This document shows positions 46,074-55,746 of a stretch of DNA of 64,000 nt, one piece after another. This DNA is from an uncultured Eubacterium sp. (GTDB taxonomy: Bacteria > Bacillota > Clostridia > Lachnospirales > Lachnospiraceae). The DNA is taken from positions 19,929-83,928 of the forward strand of contig CAMEVC010000009.1 of the NCBI GenBank assembly GCA_945939115.1. The letters are read 5' to 3'. Each line of letters opens with the position of its first letter. Within the stretch, counting starts at the first letter, position 1. A program made the translations under genes and the position numbers. Under the pieces are notes generated by a model. It saw only the letters and a program-made list of their open reading frames with translations. It was not told the origin of the DNA and did not search any database.

Positions 46074-49000
46074 TTACAGAAAATCAAATGTTGCCTGCTC
46101 GTAATCCATCCTTGTATACTCAAGCTCAGATTCCTTTGTGCTGCTGTAGTAATCCACAACAACTGTCTGCTGCCTTGAATCCACCAGCTTCTGCCCAAGA
46201 ATATAATTGACATCGAATCGTCCTGTAATTGCCGGAGTTGCTCCACGCGCCGGGACAATAAGCTGCACATGATTAGTTGCAAGGAGCTTAAATATCGGCT
46301 CCCAGATATATATATCCTTAGCAGCTCCAAACGGATTGTCTATGAATATAGTCTTACCTTCAACACCCTCATTACCTGATGAATTCATGTTAGAAATGTA
46401 GTTGATGATAGCTATAAGGAACTGGATGTAAATTCCCTGTGACTGACCTGTTGAGCCAACCGCCTCCTCATATCTTAAATACCTGCTCTGATCCTTAATA
46501 CGCTCTCTCTTATACAGATTAATCCTGATTGAGTTCATGTCTGTGACAATAACCGAAAACAATCTCTTCCATGACAGCCGGTTTCTTATATACTTAAGCC
46601 TCTCCCCGGAGTCCTTAAAACTCTCCGCCATAAATACAGTCTCATCAATGTATTCAGACATTTTCTCCTTGTAAAGTTCCTCCTTGATATAAGGAATCTG
46701 CAGACTTATAATCGCAATCTGCTCACCGTCAAGGTTAATGTTGGATAATTGAGGCAGACGGTCAAGCTCTGTCTTGATATTGCTACAGGTCTGGATACAG
46801 CGGTTCTCGAAATTATCCTTAATCATCTCCATATCCTCAATACCCTTTGCAACCCTGTCCTTCTCAAGCTGTATAAATGTATTCGTCTCACTTAAAGACT
46901 CAATCATACTTCTGGTCTTAGCCACATTTTCCGGGACATTCAGTGATATACGGACTTCATCTGCAAGCTCAACTGCGTTATAGCCGCTAAGCAGGTCCAC
47001 AAGCTTCGCCTTGTTCTTGTTGAATTCATCAGCCTTCTTGTATTCAAGTCTGCATATCGAAGAATATTCCTTCTGCACTGACTCATACTCAGACAGATTA
47101 ACATTAACTCCGCTTATATCCTCAGGGCGCACCTTCTCAGGAACCTGCATTCCTGCATCAGCGACAATTCTCTCAAGGTCCTTTCTGCACACAAGCACAT
47201 CCTTAAGCGCATCGGCGGATTTCTTTCTGTTTTTCTCCTGAGTTGTTATATTCTCATTGAGCTTTCCAACCAGAGCCTTGTGCTGCTCCATAAATCCTTC
47301 AGGGTCATCACACTGAAACTCATTGAAACTTCCATATGTAGTCTCAATCTGATTAATTCCGTGGGCAATACTACCTTCAAGCCTGTTGAGAAGCGCTTCC
47401 TGCGACTCAAGTTCATCCCTTATGCCATCACATTCCTTCTTAAGTGCCTGCAGGGTATCCTTAACGCTTCTTAATCTTACCGTATCAGCCGGTGAGATTT
47501 CGCCAGCCTCGAATCTGCTCTTAATATCCTCAAATGTAAATCCCCTGTACACAATAGCATCACGACATTTATTCATTGAGAGAGTAAGGTGATCCATAAG
47601 AGCTTTCTTATCGGCAAAGTCACTGTTCTTCTGACCTATTGAAGCCTTAAGCCCCATGAACCTTCTCTCTATCTCCTCTGTGTCATAATTGTATGCCTCC
47701 TCTGTGATTCCCACAGATACACTGTCATCATAATATGGAGCGTACTGCATCTCCCAGTTGGTTTTCAGCTCATCAAGCGCTCTGGCTGTACCCTCAGCGA
47801 ATTCACAGGCAGTTTCATATTCTTTTGTATAGGAAGCAGCTTTTTCCTCACATACATGTACATGCTCCTGCGCAGACTGGGCCTTTGCAGAAAGCTCCTT
47901 AAGACGCTTGTACGCTTTCTCAATATAGGAATTCTTCTCAATAACCTTTGAGAGAGCCTCACACCGTGCAGTTTTATCTGCAAGTTCATCCTTTAAGGCT
48001 GCAAGGGAATCCTCAAGCTCTGCTACATTCTTCTCAATTGCAGAAGCCGACTCCTGGGCATCAATTATCTTAACCTCATGCTCAGAAATCCTCTCCTCAA
48101 TATCCGAAATAGTCCCGGAAATATCTGCATTCCTATAGACCGCCATATATTCAAGAACATAAATGTAGTCCTCCCACACAAGTTCCATCCTGTCCTTAAG
48201 TCTTCCAGCCTGTGTGTTGAGAGTCTCCAGTTCTTCCCGTGCCATCTTAATCTCTGTCTCTAACCTGCCATCATCCCGAAGAAATGACATATCCTTCATG
48301 GCAAATACAATCAGGTCTTTATTAATCTCTAACTTCGTGTCATAAAGTACCTGTTCGCTTATAACAGGATAAACACAGGCTCCTCTTCCGAAATTATTAA
48401 GCGTCTCGTCTGCCTTTATCCTGTCAAAATCATTCTTAATGATGAATCCATACTCCACAAATGGTGTCCTCTTCAGGACATCCCTCTTCTGTCCAGGATT
48501 GAGCTTCGCAAACCACTCGTGTCCCTCAACCACATCCTCGCCATACTGGCTCACAAGATATGCTTTAAGCCTGTCTCTTTTAGGGTCATTACAAATGTAT
48601 GTGCCTTCCTCCGCATTTGTAATAAACCTTTCCAGCTCATCAATCTCTTTGGCTTGTGCAGAATACTCCGATTGCATTTTCCTGTATGTATCAAGAATGA
48701 CATTTATCATGTCATTATCATTATCCGCACTGTAAATATCACGGATTTTATCCATACGTTCAAGCTTCGTTCTGTCTGTCTGCTCCTTTTGCTTCAACTG
48801 GTTTCTCTGTGCTGTGAGTATATCAATTAAAGTTTTATAGCTCGATGCATTTTCACGAAGAGAAATGCTCTGTCTCTTAAGTTCAGCCAGTTTCACGGAT
48901 AGCGGTTCAATCTCAGACTGCAGCTCCTCCTTCTCGCGAAAGACTTCCGTATACTCATCCTTTGCGCTCTCTGCCACAATAGTACCGGCATCAGCAAGAA

Positions 49001-50513
49001 GCTTATTTAATTCAGTCTGTGCGACAGTTATCTCATTTTCAAGATTATCCGAAAGGCTTAAACAGCTTGCTGCCTCCTTGTCCGCATTTCTCAAGTTTTC
49101 CTTAGCTTCTGCAAGCTTGCTGCTTATACTCTTTACACGGTTCTGTGCAATATCAAGCTTCTCGCCCAGCCTGTTAACTTCTGACTCATATATTCTCTTA
49201 TATCGTGAAGCCAGCACCTTCATTTCCGATGTAATGTCGTCATCCTCACGGAGTCTGTTATCCATAGCAATCTGAAGCTGCCTGTAAGACTTCTCATACT
49301 CTGCATAATCCTTGTAATCATTCGCAGATTCCATAAGCGACAAACGGTTCTGTGCTTCCTCTATGGAAGAATTATTCAGGTCTAACCTTTGTCTTGTCTC
49401 CTTAACTAATTCCTCCACTCCCGCCATGGAATTCTTCTCTGACATAACCTCGGCAACTGCAATAGCCTCCTTCTCATGTGAAAGCTCATCACGCATCCTT
49501 GCAATGAGGTCTTCCTCAGACTTTAACTGGCTCTCCTTCTTTACACTTGTATCCATTGCCACAAGCAGGAGATTATAAAGCTGCTTTTCTATATCTTCTT
49601 TTCTGTTATAAAATGCTTCGTATGTCGACAGATATTCCTTAAAACTGTCGATAGCTGCAATCTGGCTGTCATAGGCTCCTATCTGAGAGTGCTTCTTTGA
49701 CAGTTCAACAAGCTTGTCCTTTATATCCATAAGGGTCTTTGCCATCATTCCCTCATCATTGTCAACAGAGAGCTTGTTATTGAAGGACTTCTGGATAATC
49801 TCCTCGATAAGAAGATCCTCTACCACCTTACGGCTTGTCTTATAATTCGTCTCAAAATATGTTCTCACATGGCCTTCTGTTTTATTAATACCTCTTACAA
49901 TCTCCCATGCACTCTCATATATACCATAGTTGCTTATAAAGCTCTGATAATCGCCTTTTCTGTCAAATATCCTGACTATATACTGGTACTCACTCTTCTC
50001 AAGCTCGCGCAGATATGCCTTAAGTCCATTGTAGGTAATGCGCTCTCCATCTTTAGTAAGTGGCAGATTCTTAATATCATTATCACCGAATTCACGGTAA
50101 AAAATGCAGTAATTAAAATACTCCACACTGGCTGTAGCAGAAGATTTTCCTGTCTGCTCATCATCCTCTGTCTCCTCGTCTGCACCCTTTCCTTTTCGCG
50201 CACAGAATCCCGTAGTCATGAACTTGAAACCATCCTTCTGATAACATGGGTCCAGTTTCCACTCCACCAGAGAATGTATGCATGTATTGCCACTTCCCTG
50301 ACGGAAAAGCTTTTCGATTGGCTGCTTCTCATCAAGAGTACAGTTCGGAAGCATATTCTGCATAAGAAGAAGCATAAGAAGACTCTTGCCACCACCATTG
50401 GCAAGGTCATATATTGTATTCTTGCAGTTGAAGCGCATAACAAAATCGTCATACACCTGCGTGCCGAAGTTATATTTGACATTATTAACTCTGATTCTGT
50501 TAATCTGTGGCAT
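46074..50513 (-). CDS. MukB/JetC-like SMC-type ATPase
   Basis: This protein of about 1,479 residues has the SMC/MukB build: an N-terminal Walker A (LANGGGKSLLMLLLMQ, residues 37-52), two long coiled-coil arms with a central hinge-like region near 630-720 (YVVEGHEWFAKLNPGQ-like area), and a C-terminal half with signature EAVGSTGQSQGIYIQFLIAI and Walker B KTIFIDNPFGAAKD. The head is intact. It should form a DNA-loop-extruding dimer with the two genes upstream. Start at 50513, 5 bases after GGAGGA, overlaps the JetB-like gene by 14 bases. Such proteins belong to the Wadjet/Mks group; the plasmid-cutting subunit JetD is not encoded nearby. Confidence 0.85.
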   Translation of the reverse strand: MPQINRIRVNNVKYNFGTQVYDDFVMRFNCKNTIYDLANGGGKSLLMLLLMQNMLPNCTLDEKQPIEKLFRQGSGNTCIHSLVEWKLDPCYQKDGFKFMTTGFCARKGKGADEETEDDEQTGKSSATASVEYFNYCIFYREFGDNDIKNLPLTKDGERITYNGLKAYLRELEKSEYQYIVRIFDRKGDYQSFISNYGIYESAWEIVRGINKTEGHVRTYFETNYKTSRKVVEDLLIEEIIQKSFNNKLSVDNDEGMMAKTLMDIKDKLVELSKKHSQIGAYDSQIAAIDSFKEYLSTYEAFYNRKEDIEKQLYNLLLVAMDTSVKKESQLKSEEDLIARMRDELSHEKEAIAVAEVMSEKNSMAGVEELVKETRQRLDLNNSSIEEAQNRLSLMESANDYKDYAEYEKSYRQLQIAMDNRLREDDDITSEMKVLASRYKRIYESEVNRLGEKLDIAQNRVKSISSKLAEAKENLRNADKEAASCLSLSDNLENEITVAQTELNKLLADAGTIVAESAKDEYTEVFREKEELQSEIEPLSVKLAELKRQSISLRENASSYKTLIDILTAQRNQLKQKEQTDRTKLERMDKIRDIYSADNDNDMINVILDTYRKMQSEYSAQAKEIDELERFITNAEEGTYICNDPKRDRLKAYLVSQYGEDVVEGHEWFAKLNPGQKRDVLKRTPFVEYGFIIKNDFDRIKADETLNNFGRGACVYPVISEQVLYDTKLEINKDLIVFAMKDMSFLRDDGRLETEIKMAREELETLNTQAGRLKDRMELVWEDYIYVLEYMAVYRNADISGTISDIEERISEHEVKIIDAQESASAIEKNVAELEDSLAALKDELADKTARCEALSKVIEKNSYIEKAYKRLKELSAKAQSAQEHVHVCEEKAASYTKEYETACEFAEGTARALDELKTNWEMQYAPYYDDSVSVGITEEAYNYDTEEIERRFMGLKASIGQKNSDFADKKALMDHLTLSMNKCRDAIVYRGFTFEDIKSRFEAGEISPADTVRLRSVKDTLQALKKECDGIRDELESQEALLNRLEGSIAHGINQIETTYGSFNEFQCDDPEGFMEQHKALVGKLNENITTQEKNRKKSADALKDVLVCRKDLERIVADAGMQVPEKVRPEDISGVNVNLSEYESVQKEYSSICRLEYKKADEFNKNKAKLVDLLSGYNAVELADEVRISLNVPENVAKTRSMIESLSETNTFIQLEKDRVAKGIEDMEMIKDNFENRCIQTCSNIKTELDRLPQLSNINLDGEQIAIISLQIPYIKEELYKEKMSEYIDETVFMAESFKDSGERLKYIRNRLSWKRLFSVIVTDMNSIRINLYKRERIKDQSRYLRYEEAVGSTGQSQGIYIQFLIAIINYISNMNSSGNEGVEGKTIFIDNPFGAAKDIYIWEPIFKLLATNHVQLIVPARGATPAITGRFDVNYILGQKLVDSRQQTVVVDYYSSTKESELEYTRMDYEQATFDFL

Positions 50514-51216
50514 TGTTTCCTCCATTCATAAGCTCGGCAAATCGTCCTCTGTAATCATCAAAATAATTCTCAATAAGGCTTCTGAATCTGTCTGTAGGAT
50601 AATATCTGGACTGACTCTCTACTAAGAGTTCCTGTGAAACACAGAAATTAAGTACCAGCTTTACCATTCCTGACTTAGAATTCCTTGCCGCTCTGGCTCC
50701 TGCCTGATCCTCAACTGTAGTCACCGGAAGCTCATCCCAGGCAAGGGCAATCTGCTTGAAACTGTTCTTTTCAATATCATCCATAACAAGTCCTGCACTC
50801 TTATCCACAATCCCTGATGTGGTCTTATCCACATCCCTGATTATATCCTCAACCCTGATGAATTCTGCATAAGTAGAACTCATTGTGTCCCGGTAGAACT
50901 CAGTTATAATATTATAGATAATAAAATACGCAAGATACAGCTCTCTGTTGACCTTAAGTCCCATTGCGGTTCTCAGCTCCTCGTTGGAATATCCGAAAAC
51001 CCTGTTATTATCCCCGGCACTGACAAAAAGCCCGTTATTATACTCATATATATTAAGATTTAACTTCTTAAGAGACATATGCACAATGTCATACACCTCT
51101 GCATTATTACTATACTCCTGATAAAGTGCTGCATTGGCGCCTCTCTCAGAAACATTTTCCCCTGTAATAAGCCTTGAAACAATGTCCAAAGCCTTATCTA
51201 GATTCCTGTTCTCCAT
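50500..51216 (-). CDS. MukE/JetB-like (DUF6063) condensin subunit
   Basis: This protein of about 238 residues is predicted to be made of winged-helix modules (ALYQEYSNNAEVYDIVHMSL; MVKLVLNFCVSQELLVESQS ending in PTDRF), as in MukE/MksE/JetB. I recall the Clostridia family as DUF6063 without being able to check. The start at 51216 has GGAAGG six bases upstream; the gene overlaps both neighbours, so the three subunits are made in coupled fashion. Confidence 0.75.
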   Translation of the reverse strand: MENRNLDKALDIVSRLITGENVSERGANAALYQEYSNNAEVYDIVHMSLKKLNLNIYEYNNGLFVSAGDNNRVFGYSNEELRTAMGLKVNRELYLAYFIIYNIITEFYRDTMSSTYAEFIRVEDIIRDVDKTTSGIVDKSAGLVMDDIEKNSFKQIALAWDELPVTTVEDQAGARAARNSKSGMVKLVLNFCVSQELLVESQSRYYPTDRFRSLIENYFDDYRGRFAELMNGGNNATD

Positions 51217-52723
51217 CTGTATCCTTCCGTTTAAACTCAACATCTGCCATCATGCAGTCCTCTGATATCACAATCTGTCCATCCATACATTTTCTTATTA
51301 CAAATGTGAAGGCTTCGCTGTCCTTAAAGCCCTCCTCCATGTATGAATCAAGAAAAGTGTCCTCTCCTGCGCCTGTGCCAAGACTATACTCATCCTTCTG
51401 GCACAGATTAACAAAAAACGAGAAGAAGTCTGCATTCTTAAGTATTCTGTCTCCGTATGCCTTTTTCATAATCTCTGCAAACTGTCCCAATGTGAGAATG
51501 TCCGATTTTTTCAAACACTCCACGAGATTCTTCATAAGAAAAATGTAATTATCCCTGATACGCTGTTCCTCCAGCTCATCTTCAAAGACGATATCCTCCG
51601 GACGCTGCCCGCTTACTTTTTCTTTCTCCTCATACCTTGGAGGCTTAACCATCAGTGCATCATCAATACTCATAAGATTAAATGTTTTCCTGATATTCGG
51701 CTTTAACAGCGGAGAGAGCAGAGTTACAAGTATATCTGCATCATCCTTCTTAATGAGGTCTGACATGGCAGCGGTGAAATCCATATGACTTCTCAGGCGT
51801 CCAAGCTTGGCTCTCTTAACCGCTTCATCAGTCATCTTCTGCATCTCGGTACAATCCCTTAAAAGCTCACTGTGCCTGTTCATAGCCTGCTTAAGCTGTG
51901 TCTCAAGATTATATATCTCATTCATGGTTCTGTAATAACCCTCGCCGGTGCTGCCTGAAGCATTAAGCTTTTCAATGGACTTCGCAATAAGGTCTCTGTT
52001 CTTCTTAAACAGCTTCTCTTCATCCTGAAACCATTTCATTCCGGTCTTAACGAATTCCTCGTAGGCTTCAATTCCTGCGAATACATCGCCGGCAAGAATG
52101 GTCATCACCTCATTCTTCTTAAGCTTTAACCGGTTAACTTCCTCATTAATTCTCTCAACGACCTCTACTCCACCACGGAAGTTCTGTGAGTTAATCATCT
52201 TCTCAAGGAGAAGCTGGGATACGCTTATCCTGCTCTCATCCTTAATCTCCTTCGTATCAAGATAAAACTCAATAGCGTCAGGACTTATTGAATACCACAC
52301 GGTATTATCCCTGATTGAGCTCTCGATTATTTTCATGCGTGATACTCTCTTTTTTCTGTCCACAGGATCATAATATGAGAACTCGAAAGGTTTTCCCTCA
52401 TTCTTAATCTTGTCAAATATGTAATCAGCAATGTCTTTGCTGTCTTCTTCATTTAATTCCAGTCCGAAATCCCTCTTAAGTATAAGCCTTAAGAAATCGA
52501 GATATTCCGGATAAGTAACATCCTTTTCCTTGAAATTATTCTCCTCAATAAAAAACCTGAGTACCGCCATAACGATATATCCCATATCGAGAATCTCGTA
52601 TCTGCCGTCCTTATAATTGGAAAAGGATGTATCAATAAGTCTGAAGAAAGGATAGTACTTCTTCAGATTAAGCATTCGTTCCCGGTGATCCGATATAATA
52701 TCACCTGTCATATTCTCTGCCAT
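51194..52723 (-). CDS. MukF/JetA-like (DUF5716) condensin subunit
   Basis: This 509-residue protein begins with a winged-helix-like region (RYEILDMGYIVMAVLRFFIE; SRISVSQLLLEKMINSQNFR), followed by a helical bundle and coiled coil at about 240-330 (EVNRLKLKKNEVMTILAGDV; ETQLKQAMNRHSELL-like), and ends with another wHTH-like part. This is the MukF/MksF/JetA plan; the Clostridia version is, from memory, called DUF5716 or Wadjet JetA-like. It begins 20 bases after the recR stop with GGGGGA ahead of the ATG, so it shares the dnaX-ybaB-recR transcript. Confidence 0.78.
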   Translation of the reverse strand: MAENMTGDIISDHRERMLNLKKYYPFFRLIDTSFSNYKDGRYEILDMGYIVMAVLRFFIEENNFKEKDVTYPEYLDFLRLILKRDFGLELNEEDSKDIADYIFDKIKNEGKPFEFSYYDPVDRKKRVSRMKIIESSIRDNTVWYSISPDAIEFYLDTKEIKDESRISVSQLLLEKMINSQNFRGGVEVVERINEEVNRLKLKKNEVMTILAGDVFAGIEAYEEFVKTGMKWFQDEEKLFKKNRDLIAKSIEKLNASGSTGEGYYRTMNEIYNLETQLKQAMNRHSELLRDCTEMQKMTDEAVKRAKLGRLRSHMDFTAAMSDLIKKDDADILVTLLSPLLKPNIRKTFNLMSIDDALMVKPPRYEEKEKVSGQRPEDIVFEDELEEQRIRDNYIFLMKNLVECLKKSDILTLGQFAEIMKKAYGDRILKNADFFSFFVNLCQKDEYSLGTGAGEDTFLDSYMEEGFKDSEAFTFVIRKCMDGQIVISEDCMMADVEFKRKDTDGEQESR

Positions 52724-52743
52724 CCGTATTCCCCCAAACTCTT

Positions 52744-53340
52744 CTAAAGTTCTGTTCTTCCGTCTAATGCTCTTAACAATGTAACCTCATCAATATATTC
52801 AAGGTCTCCTCCCACCGGCACTCCACTCGCAATCCTTGTAACCTTAATTCCGGTAGGCTTAATCATCTTGCTTATATACATTGCCGTAGTCTCTCCTTCA
52901 AGGTTAGAGTTCGTGGCAATGATAACTTCCTCCACATCTTTCTCAAGCCTTCTTATAAGCTCCTTCAGCTTAATATCAGCAGGCCCGATTCCCAGCATTG
53001 GACTTATGGCTCCATGCAGTACATGGTATACACCATCGTATTTGCCGGTCTTCTCATATGCTGCCATATCTCTAGTATGTTCGACAACCATAATGGTTTT
53101 ATGGTCGCGTTTCTGATCCCTGCATATAGGACACAGTTCCTCATCAGTAAGAGTAAAACACTCGCTGCAATAGTGAATATGCTGTTTTGCATCTATCATC
53201 GTGTCTGCAAGGCTCCTTACCTCTGACTCCGGCATATTAATAATGTGAAATGCCAGGCGCTGGGCGCTCTTCGCCCCAACCCCTGGTAATCTGGATAATT
53301 CTTCAATTAATCTGTTAATATGACCACTGTAGATGTCCAT
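52744..53340 (-). CDS. recR: Recombination mediator RecR
   Basis: This 198-residue protein has the HhH segment ([17 protein letters not shown], 17-33), the zinc four-cysteine motif [16 protein letters not shown] (57-72) and a TOPRIM domain ([29 protein letters not shown]), and ends with the Walker B-like [17 protein letters not shown]. It acts with RecO in RecFOR-type repair. Its start shares one base with the ybaB stop (TAATG). Confidence 0.97.
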   Translation of the reverse strand: MDIYSGHINRLIEELSRLPGVGAKSAQRLAFHIINMPESEVRSLADTMIDAKQHIHYCSECFTLTDEELCPICRDQKRDHKTIMVVEHTRDMAAYEKTGKYDGVYHVLHGAISPMLGIGPADIKLKELIRRLEKDVEEVIIATNSNLEGETTAMYISKMIKPTGIKVTRIASGVPVGGDLEYIDEVTLLRALDGRTEL

Positions 53341-53690
53341 TAGAATAAGCCTCCGCCTAAACCTCCAAGACCTCCTGTAATCTTAGCCATCTGAGCCTGC
53401 GACTCCTCTTCACATTTTCTAAGGGCTTCATTAGCTGCTGCCACGATTAAGTCTTCAAGCATCTCTACATCATCCGGATCAACTGCTTCCGGATCAATCT
53501 TAACCTTAGAAACCTCTCTCTTACCTGTAACAGTAACCTCAACAACACCGCCACCTGCTGTAGCACTGAACTCCTTATTTTCGAGTTCCGCCTGCTGCTC
53601 CTCCATCTGACGCTGCATCCTCTGTGCCTGTTTCATCAGATTGTTCATGTTGCCAGGCATACCTCCTGGAAATCCACCTCTTTTAGCCAT
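53340..53690 (-). CDS. Nucleoid-associated protein YbaB/EbfC
   Basis: This 116-residue protein has a Gly/Met-rich N-terminus, a coiled helix ([20 protein letters not shown]) and the family core [20 protein letters not shown], ending in glycines. It is a small DNA-binding dimer. The position between dnaX and recR, with TAATG overlaps on both sides, is the conserved bacterial arrangement. Confidence 0.95.
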   Translation of the reverse strand: MAKRGGFPGGMPGNMNNLMKQAQRMQRQMEEQQAELENKEFSATAGGGVVEVTVTGKREVSKVKIDPEAVDPDDVEMLEDLIVAAANEALRKCEEESQAQMAKITGGLGGLGGGLF

Positions 53691-55315
53691 TATATAAGTT
53701 CCTCCTTATCATCTACTTCTATATCTATGCCCACGAGCTCCTTGAGATCCACATACCTGCTGTGGAAATCCTCATCATCGTCAAGCTTAGTAACCTTGAT
53801 TGACACCCGCACTCCGGTTCTCTCTTCTATAACATCTTCAATGCTCTTAATTACCTCTTCTCTTCTAAGAGAATTATAAGCACTTAAAGATTCTACCATA
53901 ATTTCCAGACTAATTCCATCCTCTGCCAGAGTAACATGTGCTCCATGTAAAAATGCGCCCGTTATCGGGTCATCTATAGTGGAAACAATATCATTCCAGC
54001 CCGCCGCTATTGCCTTGACATCCTCTGGAACCGCATCATATACGCGCTTCTCAACCGGTTTCTTCATGGCTGGTGCAGCATTTTCCGCTGAATTATATGC
54101 GGTATTAACAGGTACCGCAACTGCACCATTCTTAATATCTTCCAATGCTTTCTGCAACTGGCTCTCAAGCACAGAAACACGGCTTATCACATCGCCAATA
54201 TCCTGACTGTTATCCATAGCCGGACGCATAAGCTTAATAAATGTTATCTCAACCTTTACTCTTTTCTGTGTTGAATATCTGAGGTCATTCGACAACTCTG
54301 ACAGCACCCTTATATAATACATGAGCGTGTCTGTCTCTATATGACCTGCATCCCTCTTTAAATCTTCAAGATTATCTTTTGAGACCTCGATAACTTCCTC
54401 AATCTTTCCTGTGTCCCTCGTTGTCTTGATAAGAAGAAGATTTCTCAGATACCATATAAAATCTGTGACAAACTGGGAAAGATCCCTGCCCTGCATAATA
54501 AGTTCTTCCATAAGGGACATACATTCCGCCACATCACCCGAAAGAATAGTGCCAAGCATCCTTGTGAACACTGCTGTATCCACTGCTCCCAGCACATCAA
54601 GCACATTTTCATACTTTAATTCTCTGCCAAGATAGAAGGCAATGCATTGGTCAAGAAGACTTAGCGCGTCTCGCATTGAACCGTCTGCTGCCTTGGCAAC
54701 GTATCTGATTGCTTTATCTTCGACGCTGATATTCTCTGCTGTCACAAGCTCTGTAAGTCTGTCAGCTATTGTCTCTATTGTAATTCTGTGAAAGTCATAT
54801 CTCTGACACCGTGAAAGAATGGTAACAGGAATCTTGGCAACCTCTGTTGTTGCCAGAATAAATATTACATATGCCGGAGGTTCTTCCAGAGTCTTAAGCA
54901 GAGCATTGAAAGCTCCTATGGAAAGCATATGAACCTCATCGATTATATAGACCTTGAATCTTCCCTCTGTTGGAGAATACTGGACTTCCTCTCTAATCTG
55001 TCTTATATTATCAACACCATTGTTAGATGCTGCATCTATCTCAATAACATTCATGGATGTTCCCGCTGCTATTGACTTGCATGTCTGACATTCACCACAT
55101 GGATTGCCGTCTTGTGGATGTTCACAATTGACTGCCTTGGCAAATATCTTCGCCACAGAGGTCTTTCCCGTTCCCCTTGTTCCACAAAACAGATATGCAT
55201 GGCCTATTCTGTCTGCATTAATCTGATTACGCAGAGTAGTAACAATTGTATCCTGTCCCTTGACATCATTAAAATTATCGGGACGCCATTTTCTATATAA
55301 AGCCTGATAAGACAT
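53690..55315 (-). CDS. dnaX: DNA polymerase III gamma/tau subunit
   Basis: This protein of about 541 residues starts at 55315 ([12 protein letters not shown]), six bases after AGGAGG; upstream codons in frame lack a ribosome site. It has Walker [17 protein letters not shown] near 45-60, zinc cysteines [36 protein letters not shown], and the AAA+ lid. The C-terminal third, which binds polymerase and helicase in tau, is diverged. It loads the sliding clamp. No programmed frameshift site (A-run slippery heptamer) was noticed. Confidence 0.96.
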   Translation of the reverse strand: MSYQALYRKWRPDNFNDVKGQDTIVTTLRNQINADRIGHAYLFCGTRGTGKTSVAKIFAKAVNCEHPQDGNPCGECQTCKSIAAGTSMNVIEIDAASNNGVDNIRQIREEVQYSPTEGRFKVYIIDEVHMLSIGAFNALLKTLEEPPAYVIFILATTEVAKIPVTILSRCQRYDFHRITIETIADRLTELVTAENISVEDKAIRYVAKAADGSMRDALSLLDQCIAFYLGRELKYENVLDVLGAVDTAVFTRMLGTILSGDVAECMSLMEELIMQGRDLSQFVTDFIWYLRNLLLIKTTRDTGKIEEVIEVSKDNLEDLKRDAGHIETDTLMYYIRVLSELSNDLRYSTQKRVKVEITFIKLMRPAMDNSQDIGDVISRVSVLESQLQKALEDIKNGAVAVPVNTAYNSAENAAPAMKKPVEKRVYDAVPEDVKAIAAGWNDIVSTIDDPITGAFLHGAHVTLAEDGISLEIMVESLSAYNSLRREEVIKSIEDVIEERTGVRVSIKVTKLDDDEDFHSRYVDLKELVGIDIEVDDKEELI

Positions 55316-55439
55316 GCGTAACCTCCTCTGCATGATAACCTCAAGTGTTGCCACACTCTCGCAGCCCTTAATCTTCTGCGAAGAGTAACATTTTCATGGT
55401 TTTGTAATCCAAGTCTTTCCGTGGCTTTGCTGCTTACAA

Positions 55440-55711
55440 AACAAAACCGTGCGTCCGGCTTCGAACTTCAGTCCACAGACGTTACCGATGCAGTTAGCTC
55501 GATCCAGGCACCCTTTCAACACCCGGAAGCTTCCACTTAATGCTGCTTCATTCCTGACCTGACATGGTTCGTGGATTTCCGTCGTGAAAGACCCAAATGT
55601 CAACACCACTTACACCGGGCTGCTCCATAAACATCAGCCCTCTGCCGAACATCACCCCTGCTATAGCGGATTGCAGGTACAAGGTGCCGCTACTACCCCG
55701 GCTGCACGGTC
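55440..55711 (-). ncRNA. ffs: Signal recognition particle RNA, large Gram-positive type
   Basis: The about 270-base RNA runs from GACCGTGCAGCCGG (5' end, 55711) to CCGGACGCACGGTTTTG (3' end), which pair as the closing stem. The domain IV hallmark is present on the minus strand near 55545-55575: CATGTCAGGTCAGGAATGAA then GCAGCATTAAG, matching the universal tetraloop region that binds Ffh. The size and the Alu-domain 5' part fit the long Bacillus/Clostridium form. The gene lies between dnaX and the kinase gene, on the same strand. Confidence 0.93.
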
Positions 55712-55716
55712 TTTTA

Positions 55717-55746
55717 ATTATACTTGTTATTGCCGCCTGTTGTCAA
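55717..55746 (-). promoter_or_regulatory. Consensus promoter of the SRP RNA
   Basis: TTGACA (55741-55746) and TATAAT (55717-55722) are both perfect, with an 18-bp spacer; the RNA begins six bases later. The -35 box overlaps the stop codon of the upstream kinase gene. Confidence 0.9.

Noticed and set aside
46074..50513. Chromosomal smc gene
   Set aside because: The MukE/MukF-type partners, the GGGGKS-type head and the signature differ from SMC-ScpAB and place it in the MukB/JetC group.
46074..52723. Complete Wadjet anti-plasmid system
   Set aside because: No JetD nuclease gene is present next to the three subunits, so the full defence system cannot be claimed.
53690..55315. Programmed frameshift in dnaX giving separate gamma and tau
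   Set aside because: No slippery heptamer with a downstream stem was noticed in the expected region.
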